Source of the DNA: Comamonas sp. lk
Lineage (GTDB): Bacteria; Pseudomonadota; Gammaproteobacteria; Burkholderiales; Burkholderiaceae_C
Reading direction: 5' to 3'
Assembly: GCF_900564145.1 (NCBI RefSeq)
Contig: NZ_UOOB01000001.1
Coordinates: forward strand, 1,800,754-1,864,753
DNA: 64,000 nt
In this document: positions 1-11,142 of the stretch, piece by piece
Numbering within the stretch: position 1 is the stretch's first letter
How the letters are laid out: the number at the start of each line of letters is the position of its first letter
The notes under the pieces: model-generated
What the model saw: the letters and a program-made list of their open reading frames with translations, nothing else
Database searches by the model: none
What the model was told of the DNA's origin: nothing
Position numbers and translations under genes: made by a program

Positions 1-357
1 GCCGCCCTTGACCTTGCCGGAAGTGGTGCCGGTCACGAATTCGCCAGACTCCAGAGCCTTTTCCAGCGACAGCCAGGAAGCCAGACGCTTGGCGGTGTCG
101 CGCGACAGGATGGTGTCGCCGTAGCCGTTTTCGATGGAGCCGATGGCCACGGAAACGAAGTCACCCACTTGGACTTCGAGTTCGCCCTGGTCGTTCTTGA
201 ACTCTTCCAAAGGCACGTAGGCTTCGGACTTCAGACCGGCGTTCACCACCACGAAGTTGTGCTCAACGCGCACGACTTCAGCGGTGATAACTTCACCAGG
301 ACGCATTTCGGTGCGTGTCAACGACTCTTCAAAAAGGGCGGCAAAAGATTCAGACAT
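1..357 (-). CDS. rpsA: 30S ribosomal protein S1, N-terminal part (cut by window start)
   Basis: The reading frame starts at the ATG whose complement is at 355-357 and runs off the left edge, giving 119 residues. It begins MSESFAALFEES and contains the first S1 RNA-binding repeat (GEVITAEVVRVEHNFVVVN, then AYVPLEEF and VGDFVSVAI). S1 helps the 30S subunit bind mRNA. It lies downstream of aroA-cmk on the same strand, the usual order in betaproteobacteria. The 183 bp before it probably hold its promoter and leader, but I saw no clear promoter. Confidence 0.95.
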   Translation of the reverse strand, partial: MSESFAALFEESLTRTEMRPGEVITAEVVRVEHNFVVVNAGLKSEAYVPLEEFKNDQGELEVQVGDFVSVAIGSIENGYGDTILSRDTAKRLASWLSLEKALESGEFVTGTTSGKVKGG

Positions 358-540
358 GTATTTCCTTGACCGCAAACAGGTTTCCGTCAGCACTATTGCC
401 GAGCGTTTTTAAGGCTGCCTGCGGAGGGTTGTGGGATACACCCACGGGGTTAAAAGGTGAAAAACCTCTGCGTCATGCCGCTGAAAGCGCGCTGCGACAC
501 CGAGGGCCAGTGAACCAGATGCGGGACTGGGCCTGATAAA

Positions 541-2601
541 TCAAGCGCGGCCAAACGGCTGGCGTTCCTGCCACCACGAGAGCACCTGGGCAACCACATC
601 TTCAATGGTCATCTCGGAGCTATCGAGTTGCAGAGAATCCTCGGCAGGCTTGAGCGGTGCAGTGGCGCGATTCATATCGCGGGCATCACGTGCTTCAAGG
701 TCTGCCAAAAGGGTGGCTATATTAGCTGAAATCCCTTTGGAAATCAATTGTTTATGGCGGCGCTCGGCGCGACACTGGGCGGAAGCCCATAAATAGACCT
801 TCAGCGGCGCATGGGGAAAGATGACCGTGCCCATGTCGCGGCCGTCGGCCACCAGGCCGGGCAGGGTCTGAAAGGACAGTTGCAGATCGACCAGGGCCGT
901 GCGCACGGCCGGCAGGGCCGAGACGCGCGAGGCGTTCATTCCGGCTTCTTCGCTGCGAATGGCGGCGCTGATGTCTTCCTCGCCCAGCCATACGCGTTGC
1001 TGTGCGTCAAAGCGCACCGGCAGGTCCAAGGCCATTTCGGCAATGGTCTCTTCGTTGGAGTCATCCAGCGCCAGGCCGGCGCGCGAGGCGGCTAAGCCGG
1101 TGATGCGGTACAGAGCGCCGGAATCGAGCAGCTGATAGCCCAGGGCCTTGGCCACTTCGGCGGCAATCGTGCCCTTGCCCGAGGCGGTGGGGCCGTCGAT
1201 GCAGATCACCGGGATGCGCTGTGTCTCGGTCTGGCAGACGGAGAACAAGGCCTCGAAATAATCGGGGAAGGTCTTGCCCACGCATTTGGGGTCTTCAATG
1301 CGCACCGGCAGCTTGGCGGGGTTGAAGGCGGCCAGCGAGAAGCACATGGCGACGCGGTGGTCGTCATAGGTATGGATGCTGGCAGCGCGCCAGTCGGATG
1401 CCTTGGCGGGCGGTGTGATGCGGATGTAGTCCGCGCCTTCTTCCACCGTGGCGCCCAGCTTGCGCAGCTCTATGGCCATGGCGGCAATGCGATCGGTTTC
1501 CTTGACGCGCCAGCTGGCGATATTGCGCAGGCTGGTCGTGCCGTCGGCGTACAAGGCCATCAGGCCCAGCGTCATGGCCGCATCGGGGATGTGGTTGCAG
1601 TCGAGGTCGATGGCCTTGAGCGGCCAGCTGCCGCGCGAAACCTCCAGCCAGTTGGGGCCGCTTTCCACCTGGGCGCCCATGGCGCGGGCGGCCTCGACGA
1701 AGCGGATATCGCCTTGAATCGAGTCCTGGCCTACACCCAGAATGCGGATGCTCTTGCGCTGCGTCGCGTTGTCTGCATCCGCATCATCGGTCGTGCCGGT
1801 GGCAATTGCGCCAAGTGCTATGAAGTAGCTAGCGGATGAAGCATCGGCTTCCACATGGATGTCGCCGGGCGACTGGTAGCGGCTGCCGGCAGGAATCACA
1901 AAGCGCTGCCAGCTGTCGTTTTCCACGGCAATGCCAAAGCGCGCCAGCAGCTTCAGCGTGATGTGAATATAGGGCTTGGAGATCAGCTCGCCCACCACCT
2001 CGATGGTGATGGCCTTGTCCGTGGCCTGCAGCGGCAGCGCCATCAGCAGCGAGGTCAGGAACTGGCTGGAGACATCGCCGCGCACCTGAATCGGCGCATC
2101 GCTCCAGCGGCTGAAATCGGGCTGGCCGATCATCAGCGGCGGAAAGCCTGGATCGCGCAAATAGTCAATGTTGCAGCCCAGCTGGCGCAGCGCATCCACC
2201 AGATCGCCTATGGGGCGCTCGTACATGCGGGGCACGCCGGTCATCTCGAAATGGCCGCCCAGCACGGCCAGAGCCGCCGTCAGCGGGCGCATGGCCGTGC
2301 CGGCATTGCCCAGGAACAGCGTGGCCGCCAGCTCGGCAGGCAACTGGCCGCCAATGCCGGTGACGGCTATGGGCTGGCCGGGGCTGACGGTTTCAGGCGT
2401 GATGCGGCAGCCCAGCTGTTTCAAGGCTGCCAGCATGACCTGGGTGTCGTCCGAATCCAGCAGATCGTGGATGGTGGTCGTGCCGTGGCTGAGCGCTGCC
2501 AGCAGCAGCACGCGGTTGGAGATGCTTTTGGAGCCGGGCAGGGTGACGCTGCCCTGGGCAGAGTCCAGTGGGGGCAGGTCTAGGAATTCAGTGGTGAACA
2601 T
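541..2601 (-). CDS. aroA: Fused EPSP synthase and cytidylate kinase
   Basis: This 686-residue protein joins two enzymes. Residues 1 to about 440 are EPSP synthase (AroA), which adds enolpyruvate to shikimate 3-phosphate; the N-terminal PGSKSISNR substrate-binding motif is present. From about residue 460 it continues as CMP kinase (Cmk), with the P-loop GPTASGKGT near residues 468-476 and [11 protein letters not shown] further on. There is no stop or frame change at the join, so the two activities are translated as one chain. In many relatives aroA and cmk are separate adjacent genes upstream of rpsA; here the same order is kept with the genes fused. Upstream is tyrA, on the same strand. Confidence 0.93.
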   Translation of the reverse strand: MFTTEFLDLPPLDSAQGSVTLPGSKSISNRVLLLAALSHGTTTIHDLLDSDDTQVMLAALKQLGCRITPETVSPGQPIAVTGIGGQLPAELAATLFLGNAGTAMRPLTAALAVLGGHFEMTGVPRMYERPIGDLVDALRQLGCNIDYLRDPGFPPLMIGQPDFSRWSDAPIQVRGDVSSQFLTSLLMALPLQATDKAITIEVVGELISKPYIHITLKLLARFGIAVENDSWQRFVIPAGSRYQSPGDIHVEADASSASYFIALGAIATGTTDDADADNATQRKSIRILGVGQDSIQGDIRFVEAARAMGAQVESGPNWLEVSRGSWPLKAIDLDCNHIPDAAMTLGLMALYADGTTSLRNIASWRVKETDRIAAMAIELRKLGATVEEGADYIRITPPAKASDWRAASIHTYDDHRVAMCFSLAAFNPAKLPVRIEDPKCVGKTFPDYFEALFSVCQTETQRIPVICIDGPTASGKGTIAAEVAKALGYQLLDSGALYRITGLAASRAGLALDDSNEETIAEMALDLPVRFDAQQRVWLGEEDISAAIRSEEAGMNASRVSALPAVRTALVDLQLSFQTLPGLVADGRDMGTVIFPHAPLKVYLWASAQCRAERRHKQLISKGISANIATLLADLEARDARDMNRATAPLKPAEDSLQLDSSEMTIEDVVAQVLSWWQERQPFGRA

Positions 2602-2695
2602 GGCAATCCCACAACGGAGTTTGGTGCCTGGGCAGCTTGCTCCTTTTTGAGGAGCTGCTTGCGCTTTGTCTGCCTGGGCTTGAGGCTTTAAAGGT

Positions 2696-3607
2696 TTAAA
2701 TTTTGGCCGAACGCTTGCCCAGATGCCAGTGTGCGCGGGCGTCGCTGGCCAGCGTCAGGCGGTCTTGCAGACCCTGGCCGTCTTCGGCGGCGATCAGCGA
2801 TTCCAGCTGGTCCAGGGCGGCGCGGAAGTTGCGTGACTGTGACAGCACCTGCTCGCGATTGGCCAGCAGCACGTCGCGCCAGAGCTTGGGCTCGCCGGCC
2901 GCAATGCGGGTGAAATCTCGGAAGCCGGGGCCGGCCAGGGAGAGAATTTCGTCTGCCGCCGGCTGGTTGAGCACGCTTTGCATCATGGCAAACGCCAGCA
3001 GATGGGGCAGGTGGCTGACGGTGGCCAGCGTGCCGTCATGCGCCTCGGGCGACATGGCGCGCACATGGCATCCCAGGGCCTCCCAAAGCTGCTGGGCGCG
3101 GCTCAGGTGGGCAGTCAGCGTGCGTTCGGTAGGCGTCAAGATGACTTGGGCGCCCCGGTAGAGGTTGACATCGGCGTGCTCCACGCCCGCCACTTCCTTG
3201 CCGGTGATGGGGTGGGCGGGCACAAAGCTGCCCAGCTGGTCGCGCAGCGCCGAGCGCGCGGCCTGAACCACATCGACCTTGGTGGAACCCACATCCATGA
3301 TCATCATCTGGGGTGTGACCAGGTGCTTGATGGACTTGAGCGTGGCCTCGGTGGCGGCTACCGGCACGGCCAGCAGCACCAGATCGGCGCCGGCAGCGGC
3401 CAGCAGGGCAGAAGGCGCTTCCACATCGATCACGCCCATCTGGCGGGCGCGCTCGGTGGTGGAAGGAGATTTGCTGTAACCCACCACGCGCTTGACCAGG
3501 CCGGCTTTTTTCAGGGCCAGGGCAAACGAGCCGCCCATGAGGCCGCAGCCAATCAGGCCCAGTTGTTCAAACGGGGCCATCTCGGCGGCAGCGGTTTTCT
3601 GCGTCAT
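2696..3607 (-). CDS. tyrA: Prephenate dehydrogenase family protein
   Basis: A 303-residue protein with an N-terminal NAD(P)-binding fold ([17 protein letters not shown]) and the prephenate dehydrogenase helical region ([27 protein letters not shown]). It makes hydroxyphenylpyruvate or arogenate-derived tyrosine precursors. I chose the start [10 protein letters not shown] at 3607: the frame is open further upstream to 3751, but that stretch overlaps the 3' end of pheA in another frame and does not resemble the family. It follows pheA by 14 bp, consistent with one aromatic amino acid operon. Confidence 0.92.
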   Translation of the reverse strand: MTQKTAAAEMAPFEQLGLIGCGLMGGSFALALKKAGLVKRVVGYSKSPSTTERARQMGVIDVEAPSALLAAAGADLVLLAVPVAATEATLKSIKHLVTPQMMIMDVGSTKVDVVQAARSALRDQLGSFVPAHPITGKEVAGVEHADVNLYRGAQVILTPTERTLTAHLSRAQQLWEALGCHVRAMSPEAHDGTLATVSHLPHLLAFAMMQSVLNQPAADEILSLAGPGFRDFTRIAAGEPKLWRDVLLANREQVLSQSRNFRAALDQLESLIAAEDGQGLQDRLTLASDARAHWHLGKRSAKI

Positions 3608-3621
3608 GCTCAAACCCTGCA

Positions 3622-4722
3622 TTACTTGGCCACAGGGTAGGTGCCCAGCACCTTGTAGAAAGCGCACAGGCTTTGCAGATCCTGCAGGGCGGCAGCCACA
3701 TTGGGTTGGGCGGGGTGGCCTTCGATGTCTATGTAGAAGTAATACTCCCACTGGCCGGTGCGGGCCGGACGCGATTCGAAGCGCGTCATGGAGACGCCGT
3801 GCTTTTTCAGTGGCACCAGCAGATCGTGCACGGCACCGGCGTGGTTGGGCACGGAGATGATGAGGCTGGTGCAGTCATGGCCGCTGGGCGGCGCGGTGTT
3901 CAGCGTATGCGGCAGGCAGATGACGGCAAAACGCGTGCGGTTGTAGGCGTCGTCCTGAATCGCATGGCTGACGATGTGCAGGCCAAACTGCTGGGCCGCG
4001 CGCTCGCCGGCAATGCCGGCCCAGTTGGGGTGCAGAGCGGCCAGGCGTGCGCCTTCGGCATTGCTCTCCACCGGGCGGCGCTCGGCATGGGGCAGATGCT
4101 TGGACAGCCAGCCCTGGCATTGGGCCAGCGCCTGGGGGTGGGCGGCCACGACTTCGATGCCATCCAGATCGGCGCTGGTGCGCATCAGGTTGTGGCGGAT
4201 CAGCATGCTGACTTCGCCCACCACATGGCAGGGCGTGTGCAGGAACATGTCCAGCGAGCGCGTGACCACGCCTTCGTTGGAGTTTTCCACGCCCACCACG
4301 CCGTACTGGGCGCTGCCGGCGGCCGTGGCATGAAAGACTTCTTCGAAGCTGGAGCAGTACATCAGATCGGCGGCGCCGCCGAAGTACTGAATCGCTGCTT
4401 CTTCACAGAAGGTGCCGGCCGGGCCGAGCACGGCCACGCGCTGGGGTGATTCCAGGGCCAGGCAGGCCGACATGATTTCGCGCCAGATGGCGGCCACGTG
4501 GGCGCTCTTGAGCGGGCCGGGGTTATTGGCCTTGATCTTCTCGATCACCTGGGCCACGCGGTCCGGACGGAAAAAGGCCGAGCCTTCTTTTTTCTTGAGT
4601 TCACCCACTTGCTCGGCCACGTGGGCACGCTGGTTGACCAGCTCCAGCAGCTGGCGGTCCAGCGAATCGATCTGGGTGCGAAGCGTCAGCAATTCGGGGC
4701 TGGCTTGGGGTTCTGTGCTCAT
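3622..4722 (-). CDS. pheA: Bifunctional chorismate mutase / prephenate dehydratase
   Basis: A 366-residue P-protein. Residues 1 to about 90 are an AroQ-type chorismate mutase (LRTQIDSLDRQLLELVNQRA, RPDRVAQVIEKI). Next comes prephenate dehydratase, starting AVLGPAGTFCEEAA and including the catalytic TRF motif (NRTRFAVICL). The C-terminus is an ACT domain with the ESRP phenylalanine-binding motif, so feedback inhibition is expected. The start MSTEPQASPE at 4722 is preferred over the upstream in-frame MLAPAATN at 4758, which would add 12 atypical residues. It lies between serC and tyrA. Confidence 0.95.
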   Translation of the reverse strand: MSTEPQASPELLTLRTQIDSLDRQLLELVNQRAHVAEQVGELKKKEGSAFFRPDRVAQVIEKIKANNPGPLKSAHVAAIWREIMSACLALESPQRVAVLGPAGTFCEEAAIQYFGGAADLMYCSSFEEVFHATAAGSAQYGVVGVENSNEGVVTRSLDMFLHTPCHVVGEVSMLIRHNLMRTSADLDGIEVVAAHPQALAQCQGWLSKHLPHAERRPVESNAEGARLAALHPNWAGIAGERAAQQFGLHIVSHAIQDDAYNRTRFAVICLPHTLNTAPPSGHDCTSLIISVPNHAGAVHDLLVPLKKHGVSMTRFESRPARTGQWEYYFYIDIEGHPAQPNVAAALQDLQSLCAFYKVLGTYPVAK

Positions 4723-4852
4723 GAAATCCTCAAAATTCGTAGCGGCTGGCGCAAGCACTCATTGAATCTGTCAATGAATATTCAGCGATATGCATGTGAT
4801 ACCTGTGCAAGCTACTCACTTTTTTATTGCTTCGTATGTGAACGAAGACGCA

Positions 4853-5962
4853 TCAGGCCTGACGCTGCTCAAAGTCCTGCATGTAGGCGATCAAGGCCTG
4901 CACACCCTCGATGGGCATGGCGTTGTAGATGCTGGCGCGCATGCCGCCCACGGACTTGTGGCCCTTGAGCTGCAGCAGGCCGGCTTGCTTGGCGCCGGCC
5001 AGGAAGGCATCGTTGCGCGACTCGTCACGCAGGAAGAAGGGAATGTTCATGCGCGAGCGGCAGTTCTCGGCAATCTTGTTCACGTAGAAGGCGGATTGGT
5101 CCACGTAGTTGTAGAACAGATCGGCCTTGGCGATGTTGCGTGCTTCCATGGCGGCCACACCGGTCAGATCGCCTTCCTTCTGGCGCTTGAGCCATTGGAA
5201 GGTCAGGCCGGCCACGTAAATGCCCCAGGTGGGTGGCGTGTTGTACATGCTGCCGTTGTCGGCCACGGTCTTGTAATCAAAGGCGCTGGGGCAGATAGGC
5301 AGGGCGTGGCCCAGCAGGTCTTCGCGCACGATGACGATGGTCAGGCCCGCAGGGCCGATGTTTTTTTGCGCGCCGCCAAAGGCCAGGCCCACGCGGCTCC
5401 AGTCGATGGAGCGCGACGCCACATGCGAGGAAAAGTCGATGACCAGAGGGGCGTCCGAGCCCAGGGCCTTCAGATCGGGCAGCTCGTGAAACTCCACGCC
5501 ATGAATGGTTTCATTGCTGCAGATGTGCACATAGCTGGCGCCGCGGCTCAGTTGCCAGCCGCTGGCGGCGGGAATGGTGGTGTAGTCGCTGTCCTTGGCG
5601 GTGGCGGCGATATGGGCTTCGCTGGCGTACTTGGCCGCTTCCTTGGCGGACTTCTGGCTCCAGCTGCCGGTAACTACAAAGTCCACCACGCCGGCGCGCG
5701 AGAGATTCATGGGCACGATGGCGTTTTCGGCAATGCCGCCGCCTTGCATGAACAGGATCTTGAAGTTGGCGGGCACGGCCAGCAGCTCGCGCAGATCGGC
5801 TTCGGCCGCTTCGTAAATCGAGACGAACTCCTTGCCGCGATGGCTCATTTCCATCACGCCCATGCCGGAGCCGTTCCAGTCCAGCATCTGGGCTGCAGCT
5901 TGCTGCAAGACTTCTTCGGGGATGGCGGCGGGGCCGGCGGAAAAGTTGTAAGGGCGGTTCAT
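4853..5962 (-). CDS. serC: Phosphoserine aminotransferase
   Basis: A 369-residue class V aminotransferase that converts 3-phosphohydroxypyruvate to phosphoserine and also works in pyridoxal phosphate synthesis. It starts [18 protein letters not shown], diagnostic for SerC, and has the PLP-lysine region [18 protein letters not shown] prefer the start at 5962 to the in-frame MSVNP five codons earlier because the family begins right at this motif. It sits between gyrA and pheA, a conserved order in betaproteobacteria. Confidence 0.95.
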   Translation of the reverse strand: MNRPYNFSAGPAAIPEEVLQQAAAQMLDWNGSGMGVMEMSHRGKEFVSIYEAAEADLRELLAVPANFKILFMQGGGIAENAIVPMNLSRAGVVDFVVTGSWSQKSAKEAAKYASEAHIAATAKDSDYTTIPAASGWQLSRGASYVHICSNETIHGVEFHELPDLKALGSDAPLVIDFSSHVASRSIDWSRVGLAFGGAQKNIGPAGLTIVIVREDLLGHALPICPSAFDYKTVADNGSMYNTPPTWGIYVAGLTFQWLKRQKEGDLTGVAAMEARNIAKADLFYNYVDQSAFYVNKIAENCRSRMNIPFFLRDESRNDAFLAGAKQAGLLQLKGHKSVGGMRASIYNAMPIEGVQALIAYMQDFEQRQA

Positions 5963-6083
5963 CGGATTTACGCTCAAATCATGTGTCTGCGCTTGAACAT
6001 CAAGCGCAGACAGCTATCAAAATCATTGCGCCACGAGCGCGAACCCGTGGCGCTGAAGCTGCGATCAGCTTCGGTGGTGGCTA

Positions 6084-8780
6084 TCAGGCCTGGTCGCCGG
6101 AGTTCTCGCTGCCTGCGTCGGCGGCGCTGTCGCCAGCTGCCTCGTCGCCTTCAGCAACTTCGGACTCGTTCGCATCGTTTTCCACAATGCGTTGCAGACC
6201 GATCAGCTTGGCGCCTTCGTCCAGGTTGATCAGCGTCACGCCTTGGGTGGCGCGGCCCAGTTCGCGGATTTCCGCGACGCGGGTGCGCACCAGCACGCCG
6301 GTGTCGGTGATCAACATGATCTCGTCTTCGGGCGCGACCAGAGTGGCCGCAACCACCTTGCCGTTGCGCTCGGACTGCTGGATCGCAATCATGCCCTTGG
6401 TGCCGCGGCCATGGCGTGTGTATTCGCTGATGGCAGTACGCTTGCCGTAGCCATTTTCGGTGGCCGTCAACACGCTTTGCGAACCTTCGGCCACATTGCC
6501 CGTGCCATCGTCGGCTTCGGCAACCAGCATGGCAATCACGCTCTGGTGGTCTTCGATGTTCATGCCGCGCACGCCGCGTGCATTGCGGCCCATGGGGCGC
6601 ACATCGTTTTCATCGAAGCGCACGGCCTTGCCGCCGTCGCTGAACAGCATCACGTCATGCGCGCCATCGGTCAGCGCTGCACCGATCAGGAAGTCGCCCT
6701 CATCCAGGCCCACCGCAATGATGCCGGCCTTGCGGGGGTTGCTGAACTCGGTCAGTGCGGTCTTCTTGACGGTGCCCATGCGGGTAGCCATGAAGACGTA
6801 GTGATCTTCGGGGAATGTGCGGTTATCGCCGGTCAGCGGCAAGACCACGTTGATCTTCTCGCCGTCTTGCAGCGGGAACATGTTGACGATGGGGCGGCCG
6901 CGCGAACCGCGCGAGCCCGAGGGCACTTCCCAGACCTTGAGCCAGTACATGCGGCCGCGGTTGGAGAAGCACAGCAGATAGTCGTGCGTGTTGGCGATGA
7001 AGAGCTGGTCGATCCAGTCGTCTTCCTTGGTCGCGGTGGCCAGCTTGCCGCGCCCGCCGCGCTTTTGGGCGCGGTACTCGGACAGGGGCTGGCTTTTGAT
7101 ATAGCCGGTGTGCGAGAGCGTCACCACCATATCGGTGGGGGTGATCAGATCTTCGGTGGACAGGTCTTGCGCGCTGTACTCGATGGTGGAGCGGCGTGCG
7201 CCCTTCTTGGACTGGCCGAATTCGGCCTTCACGGCATTGAGTTCTTCACCAATGATGCTGGAGACGCGCTCGGGCTTGGACAGGATATCCAGCAGGTCTT
7301 CGATGACCGACATGACGTCCTTGTACTCGGCCACGATCTTGTCTTGCTCCAGACCGGTCAGGCGCTGCAGACGCATCTGCAGGATTTCCTGCGCCTGGGT
7401 CTCGGACAGACGGTACAGACCGTTTTGCTGCATGCCGTATTCGACTTCCAGGCCTTCGGGGCGGTAGTCGTCGGCATTGACCACGCCGCCATCGGTGCGC
7501 GTGCGGGTGAGCATCTCGCGCACCAGCTTGCTGTCCCAGGATTTTTCCATCAGCGCAGCCTTGGCCACGGGAGGCGTGGGCGCGTTGCGGATGATGGCGA
7601 TGAAGTCATCGATATTGGCCAGGGCCACGGCCAGACCTTCGAGCACATGGCCGCGATCGCGTGCCTTGCGCAGCTCGAACACGGTGCGGCGTGTCACCAC
7701 TTCGCGGCGGTGCTGCAGGAAGACTTCGATCAAGTCCTTCAGATTGCACAGCTTGGGCTGACCATTGATCAGCGCCACCATGTTCATGCCGAAAGTGTCT
7801 TGCAGCTGGGTGAGCTTGTAGAGGTTGTTGAGCACCACTTCAGGCACTTCACCGCGCTTCAATTCAATCACCAGACGCATGCCGGACTTGTCCGACTCGT
7901 CCTGGATGTGGCTGATGCCTTCGATCTTCTTCTCGTGCACCAGCTCGGCCATGCGCTCTTGCAGCGTCTTCTTGTTGACCTGGTAGGGCAGCTCGTCAAC
8001 GATGATGGACTGGCGCTGGCCGCGGTCGATATCTTCGAAGTGGCACTTGGCGCGCATCACCACGCGGCCGCGACCGGTGCGATAGCCTTCCTTGACGCCA
8101 TTGATACCGTAGATGATGCCGGCTGTGGGGAAGTCAGGGGCCGGCACGATCTCCATCAGATCTTCAATGGAGGCTTCGGGGTTCTGCAGCAAATGCAGGC
8201 AGGCGTCCACCACCTCATTGAGGTTGTGCGGCGGAATATTGGTGGCCATGCCCACGGCAATGCCCGAAGAACCATTGACCAGCAAGTTGGGTAGACGGCT
8301 TGGCAGCACCAGCGGCTCGCTCTCGGAGCCGTCATAGTTGGGGCCGAAATCCACGGTTTCCTTGTCGATATCGCCGAGCATTTCGTGGGCGATCTTGGAC
8401 AGACGGATTTCCGTATAACGCATGGCAGCGGCACTGTCGCCGTCCACCGAGCCGAAGTTGCCTTGGCCGTCCACCAGCATGTGGCGCAGGGAGAAATCCT
8501 GGGCCATGCGCACGATGGTGTCGTAGACCGCGCTGTCGCCGTGAGGGTGGTACTTACCGATCACGTCACCGACGATACGCGCCGACTTCTTATAAGGACG
8601 GTTCCAGTCGTTATTGAGTTCGTGCATGGCGTACAGGACGCGGCGGTGCACGGGCTTGAGGCCATCGCGCGCATCAGGAAGCGCCCGGCCCACGATCACG
8701 CTCATGGCGTAATCGAGATAACTGCGACGCATCTCCTCTTCTAGGCTGATGGGCAGAGTTTCTTTAGCAAACTGGGTCAT
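6084..8780 (-). CDS. gyrA: DNA gyrase subunit A
   Basis: An 898-residue gyrase A subunit, which breaks and rejoins DNA during supercoiling. It begins with the conserved [20 protein letters not shown] region; the active-site tyrosine falls at residue 122 in AAAMRYTE. The quinolone-resistance region [10 protein letters not shown] has Ser83 and Asp87, the quinolone-sensitive states. The C-terminal beta-pinwheel contains a gyrase box-like QKRGGRGK. It ends in an acidic, Ala/Glu/Asp/Ser-rich tail. It is the first gene of the minus-strand cluster and diverges from the OmpA-family gene. Confidence 0.97.
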   Translation of the reverse strand: MTQFAKETLPISLEEEMRRSYLDYAMSVIVGRALPDARDGLKPVHRRVLYAMHELNNDWNRPYKKSARIVGDVIGKYHPHGDSAVYDTIVRMAQDFSLRHMLVDGQGNFGSVDGDSAAAMRYTEIRLSKIAHEMLGDIDKETVDFGPNYDGSESEPLVLPSRLPNLLVNGSSGIAVGMATNIPPHNLNEVVDACLHLLQNPEASIEDLMEIVPAPDFPTAGIIYGINGVKEGYRTGRGRVVMRAKCHFEDIDRGQRQSIIVDELPYQVNKKTLQERMAELVHEKKIEGISHIQDESDKSGMRLVIELKRGEVPEVVLNNLYKLTQLQDTFGMNMVALINGQPKLCNLKDLIEVFLQHRREVVTRRTVFELRKARDRGHVLEGLAVALANIDDFIAIIRNAPTPPVAKAALMEKSWDSKLVREMLTRTRTDGGVVNADDYRPEGLEVEYGMQQNGLYRLSETQAQEILQMRLQRLTGLEQDKIVAEYKDVMSVIEDLLDILSKPERVSSIIGEELNAVKAEFGQSKKGARRSTIEYSAQDLSTEDLITPTDMVVTLSHTGYIKSQPLSEYRAQKRGGRGKLATATKEDDWIDQLFIANTHDYLLCFSNRGRMYWLKVWEVPSGSRGSRGRPIVNMFPLQDGEKINVVLPLTGDNRTFPEDHYVFMATRMGTVKKTALTEFSNPRKAGIIAVGLDEGDFLIGAALTDGAHDVMLFSDGGKAVRFDENDVRPMGRNARGVRGMNIEDHQSVIAMLVAEADDGTGNVAEGSQSVLTATENGYGKRTAISEYTRHGRGTKGMIAIQQSERNGKVVAATLVAPEDEIMLITDTGVLVRTRVAEIRELGRATQGVTLINLDEGAKLIGLQRIVENDANESEVAEGDEAAGDSAADAGSENSGDQA

Positions 8781-8891
8781 GTCAGGCGATACTTTGACGG
8801 CAGGAAAACGACCATTTTAGGTCGAATGGCGTGTGGCAGTAGAGCAACATAACTTAGGAATTACATAGCTGTACTACTTGTTGGTGCCTAG

Positions 8892-8921
8892 TTGACAACA
8901 CGTCTGCATGTTACGTATGGC
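8892..8921 (+). promoter_or_regulatory. Possible promoter of the OmpA-family gene
   Basis: A perfect -35 TTGACA at 8892-8897 is followed after 18 bp by TATGGC at 8916-8921. The -10 match is weak. It lies about 90 bp upstream of the ompA start, in the divergent gap after gyrA. Confidence 0.35.
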
Positions 8922-9009
8922 ACAATCGTTTCAACGTTTTTGGTGATGGTCACTGATAACGTCAACAGATTCGCAGCCCTGCTGCGGCTTTTTCCCCAAG
9001 AGGAGAACC

Positions 9010-9660
9010 ATGAAGAAACTGAACAAAGTGGCGATGTTGTTTGCCTCTGCTGCCCTCGTGACGGCCGCCGGCGCACAAGTGAAGGCTGCTGATGGTGGCA
9101 AGACTATCGACAACTGGCAAAACGGCACCAGCGAGCTGGTGTGGAAGAACGGCACGAACGAACTGTGCTGGCGCGATGCCAACTGGACTCCTGCTACCGC
9201 CGCTGTTGATTGCGACGGCGCACTGAAGGTTCAGGCTCCTGCTGTGGCTCCTGCTCCTGCTGTGGCTCCTCCTCCTGCTGTTGTTCCTGCTCCCGCAGTT
9301 GCATCCAAGGTCACTTACTCTGCTGACGCTTTCTTCGACTTCGACAAGTCGGTGCTGAAGCCCGCTGGCAAGGCCAAGCTGGATGACCTGACCGGCAAGA
9401 TCAAGGACATCAACCTGGAAGTCATCATTGCCGTGGGTCACACCGACTCCGTGGGCTCTGACGCTTACAACCAGAAGCTGTCCGTGCGTCGCGCTGAAGC
9501 TGTGAAGGCTTACCTGGTGTCCAAGGGCATCGAAAAGAGCCGTGTTTACACCGAAGGCAAGGGCGAGAAGCAACCTGTTGCAGACAACAAGACTGCAGCC
9601 GGCCGCGCTCAAAACCGCCGCGTGGAAATCGAAGTTGTGGGCACACGCGCTGCTCAGTAA
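9010..9660 (+). CDS. ompA: OmpA-family outer membrane protein
   Basis: A 216-residue protein with a signal peptide (MKKLNKVAMLFASAALVTAAGA), a short N-terminal region with repeated NGT motifs (NGTSELVWKNGTNELCW), an Ala/Pro-rich hinge at about residues 77-100, and a C-terminal OmpA peptidoglycan-binding domain (DFDKSVLKPAGKAKLDDL, GHTDSVGSDAYN, AQNRRVEIE). It lacks the eight-stranded barrel of enteric OmpA, as in short betaproteobacterial homologues. The start is supported by AGGAG just upstream. Proline/alanine codons in the hinge form a low-complexity repeat. Confidence 0.88.
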   Translation: MKKLNKVAMLFASAALVTAAGAQVKAADGGKTIDNWQNGTSELVWKNGTNELCWRDANWTPATAAVDCDGALKVQAPAVAPAPAVAPPPAVVPAPAVASKVTYSADAFFDFDKSVLKPAGKAKLDDLTGKIKDINLEVIIAVGHTDSVGSDAYNQKLSVRRAEAVKAYLVSKGIEKSRVYTEGKGEKQPVADNKTAAGRAQNRRVEIEVVGTRAAQ

Positions 9661-9681
9661 TCTTTCGATTGCTACCCAAGA

Positions 9682-9707
9682 AAGCCCCGGTAACGGGGCT
9701 TTTTTTA
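9682..9707 (+). terminator. Intrinsic terminator after ompA
   Basis: An 8-bp stem AAGCCCCG / CGGGGCTT with loop GTAA, followed by a run of T. It starts about 20 bp after the ompA stop codon. Confidence 0.9.
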
Positions 9708-9736
9708 TGCCGAAACGCCTGATCAAATAGCCGACA

Positions 9737-10459
9737 ATGAGCGCCATGAGCAACACAATCAATGCCGATCCGGCGGAACTGAAAAAGTTTTCAAGCCTCG
9801 CTCACCGCTGGTGGGACACCGAGAGTGAATTCAAGCCTCTGCACCAGATCAACCCCTTGCGGTTGGACTGGATCAATGCCCAGGCTCCATTGAGTGGCAA
9901 GCGCGTGCTGGACGTGGGCTGTGGCGGCGGTATTTTGGCGGACTCCATGGCGCGCAAAGGCGCTGATGTCATGGGGATTGATCTGGCGACCAAGGCCTTG
10001 CGTGTGGCCCAGCTACATGCACTGGAAAGCGGCACACCCAATATTCAGTACCACGAAGTCAGCGTGGAGCAACTGGCTGAGGAGCGGCCGGCGTCTTTCG
10101 ATGTGGTGACCTGCATGGAAATGCTGGAGCATGTGCCTGATCCTGCCTCCATCGTCCGAGCCTGTGCCGCCTTGGTAAAACCCGGTGGCTGGGTGTTTTT
10201 CTCCACCATCAACCGCAATGCCAAGGCATTCGGGCTGGCCATCGTGGCGGCGGAATACGTACTCAAGATGATCCCCAAGGGCACGCATGAGTACGCCAAG
10301 CTGATTCGCCCCAGCGAACTGGCCCGGTTCGCGCGGGAAGCGCATCTTGACGTTCAGTGCAGCAAGGGGCTGGAGCACAACCCGGTTTCGGGTCGCTACT
10401 GGCTGAGCAATGACACCTCGGTCAATTACATGTTGGCAACCCGCCGTCCTCAGGAGTGA
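9737..10459 (+). CDS. ubiG: Ubiquinone biosynthesis O-methyltransferase
   Basis: A 240-residue class I SAM-dependent methyltransferase that performs both O-methylations of ubiquinone synthesis. The SAM-binding motif is [16 protein letters not shown]; the UbiG start pattern [14 protein letters not shown] and the later TINRNAKAF support the call. A second in-frame ATG at 9746 is an equally possible start. The stop lies only 5 bp before the preferred gph ATG, so the two are probably co-transcribed. Confidence 0.93.
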   Translation: MSAMSNTINADPAELKKFSSLAHRWWDTESEFKPLHQINPLRLDWINAQAPLSGKRVLDVGCGGGILADSMARKGADVMGIDLATKALRVAQLHALESGTPNIQYHEVSVEQLAEERPASFDVVTCMEMLEHVPDPASIVRACAALVKPGGWVFFSTINRNAKAFGLAIVAAEYVLKMIPKGTHEYAKLIRPSELARFAREAHLDVQCSKGLEHNPVSGRYWLSNDTSVNYMLATRRPQE

Positions 10460-10464
10460 ATGCA

Positions 10465-11130
10465 ATGTGGAGCGATGTGAAAGCCGTGCTGTTTGATCTG
10501 GACGGCACCTTGATAGACAGCGCACCGGACTTGGGTGCTGCCGCCGACCAGATGCGTGTAAAGCGCGGCATGCCCTCTCTGCCTCTTGAGGCTTATCGCC
10601 ATATGGCGGGTGCCGGCGCGCGCGGCATGCTGGGCATTGCTTTTGGCATGACCCCCGACTCGCAAGGCTTTGCCGAGATGCGCGAGGAATTCTTCGTCAA
10701 TTACGAACGCTGCATGACAGAGCGCACCTATGCGTTTGACGGCGTGCCTGAGCTCATCGCCGCGCTGGAAGCCGAATCGCTGGTCTGGGGTGTGGTCACC
10801 AACAAATCCATGCGCTTCACCAATCCGCTGACCGAGCAAATGCCCTTGTTCAACAAGGCGGGAGCGGTGGTCAGTGGCGATACCACGGCCCATGCAAAAC
10901 CGCATCCAGCCCCTCTTTTTGAGGCGGCAAAGCGTATCAATATTTCTCCGGAGTGTTGTATTTATGTCGGTGATGATGAGCGTGACATCCAGGCAGGCAA
11001 GGCTGCAGGCATGAAAACCGTGGCGGCCTGCTACGGATACCTGGGTTCTGCCGCCGAAACATCCCAATGGGGAGCCGATGCGCAAATCAATTCACCCCTA
11101 GAGCTCTTGAAATTGCTGGGAAGAGGTTAA
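10465..11130 (+). CDS. gph: Phosphoglycolate phosphatase (HAD family)
   Basis: A 221-residue HAD hydrolase with motif I VLFDLDGTLIDSAPD, motif II VVTNKS, a motif III lysine in AKPHPAP, and motif IV YVGDDERD. It removes phosphate from 2-phosphoglycolate formed during DNA repair. The ATG at 10465 has AGGAG 8 bp upstream; a GTG at 10456 in the same frame overlaps the ubiG stop and is less likely. Another HAD phosphatase role cannot be excluded, but the ubiG-gph order is common. Confidence 0.85.
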   Translation: MWSDVKAVLFDLDGTLIDSAPDLGAAADQMRVKRGMPSLPLEAYRHMAGAGARGMLGIAFGMTPDSQGFAEMREEFFVNYERCMTERTYAFDGVPELIAALEAESLVWGVVTNKSMRFTNPLTEQMPLFNKAGAVVSGDTTAHAKPHPAPLFEAAKRINISPECCIYVGDDERDIQAGKAAGMKTVAACYGYLGSAAETSQWGADAQINSPLELLKLLGRG

Positions 11131-11133
11131 AAT
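11107..11133 (+). promoter_or_regulatory. Possible ssrA promoter inside the end of gph
   Basis: TTGAAA at 11107-11112 and TAAAAT at 11128-11133, separated by 15 bp, place a start about 10 bp further on, exactly where the mature tmRNA begins. The spacer is short. Confidence 0.4.
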
Positions 11134-11142
11134 AGCGTTTAT

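Noticed and set aside
4790..6229. A 479-codon open frame on the plus strand opposite serC
   Set aside because: It is antisense to the well-conserved serC and has Gly/His/Ala-rich shadow composition.
6192..8294. A 700-codon open frame on the plus strand opposite gyrA
   Set aside because: It is antisense to a clear gyrA, has His/Gln/Ala-rich sequence typical of the reverse frame of GC-rich genes, and no recognisable domain.
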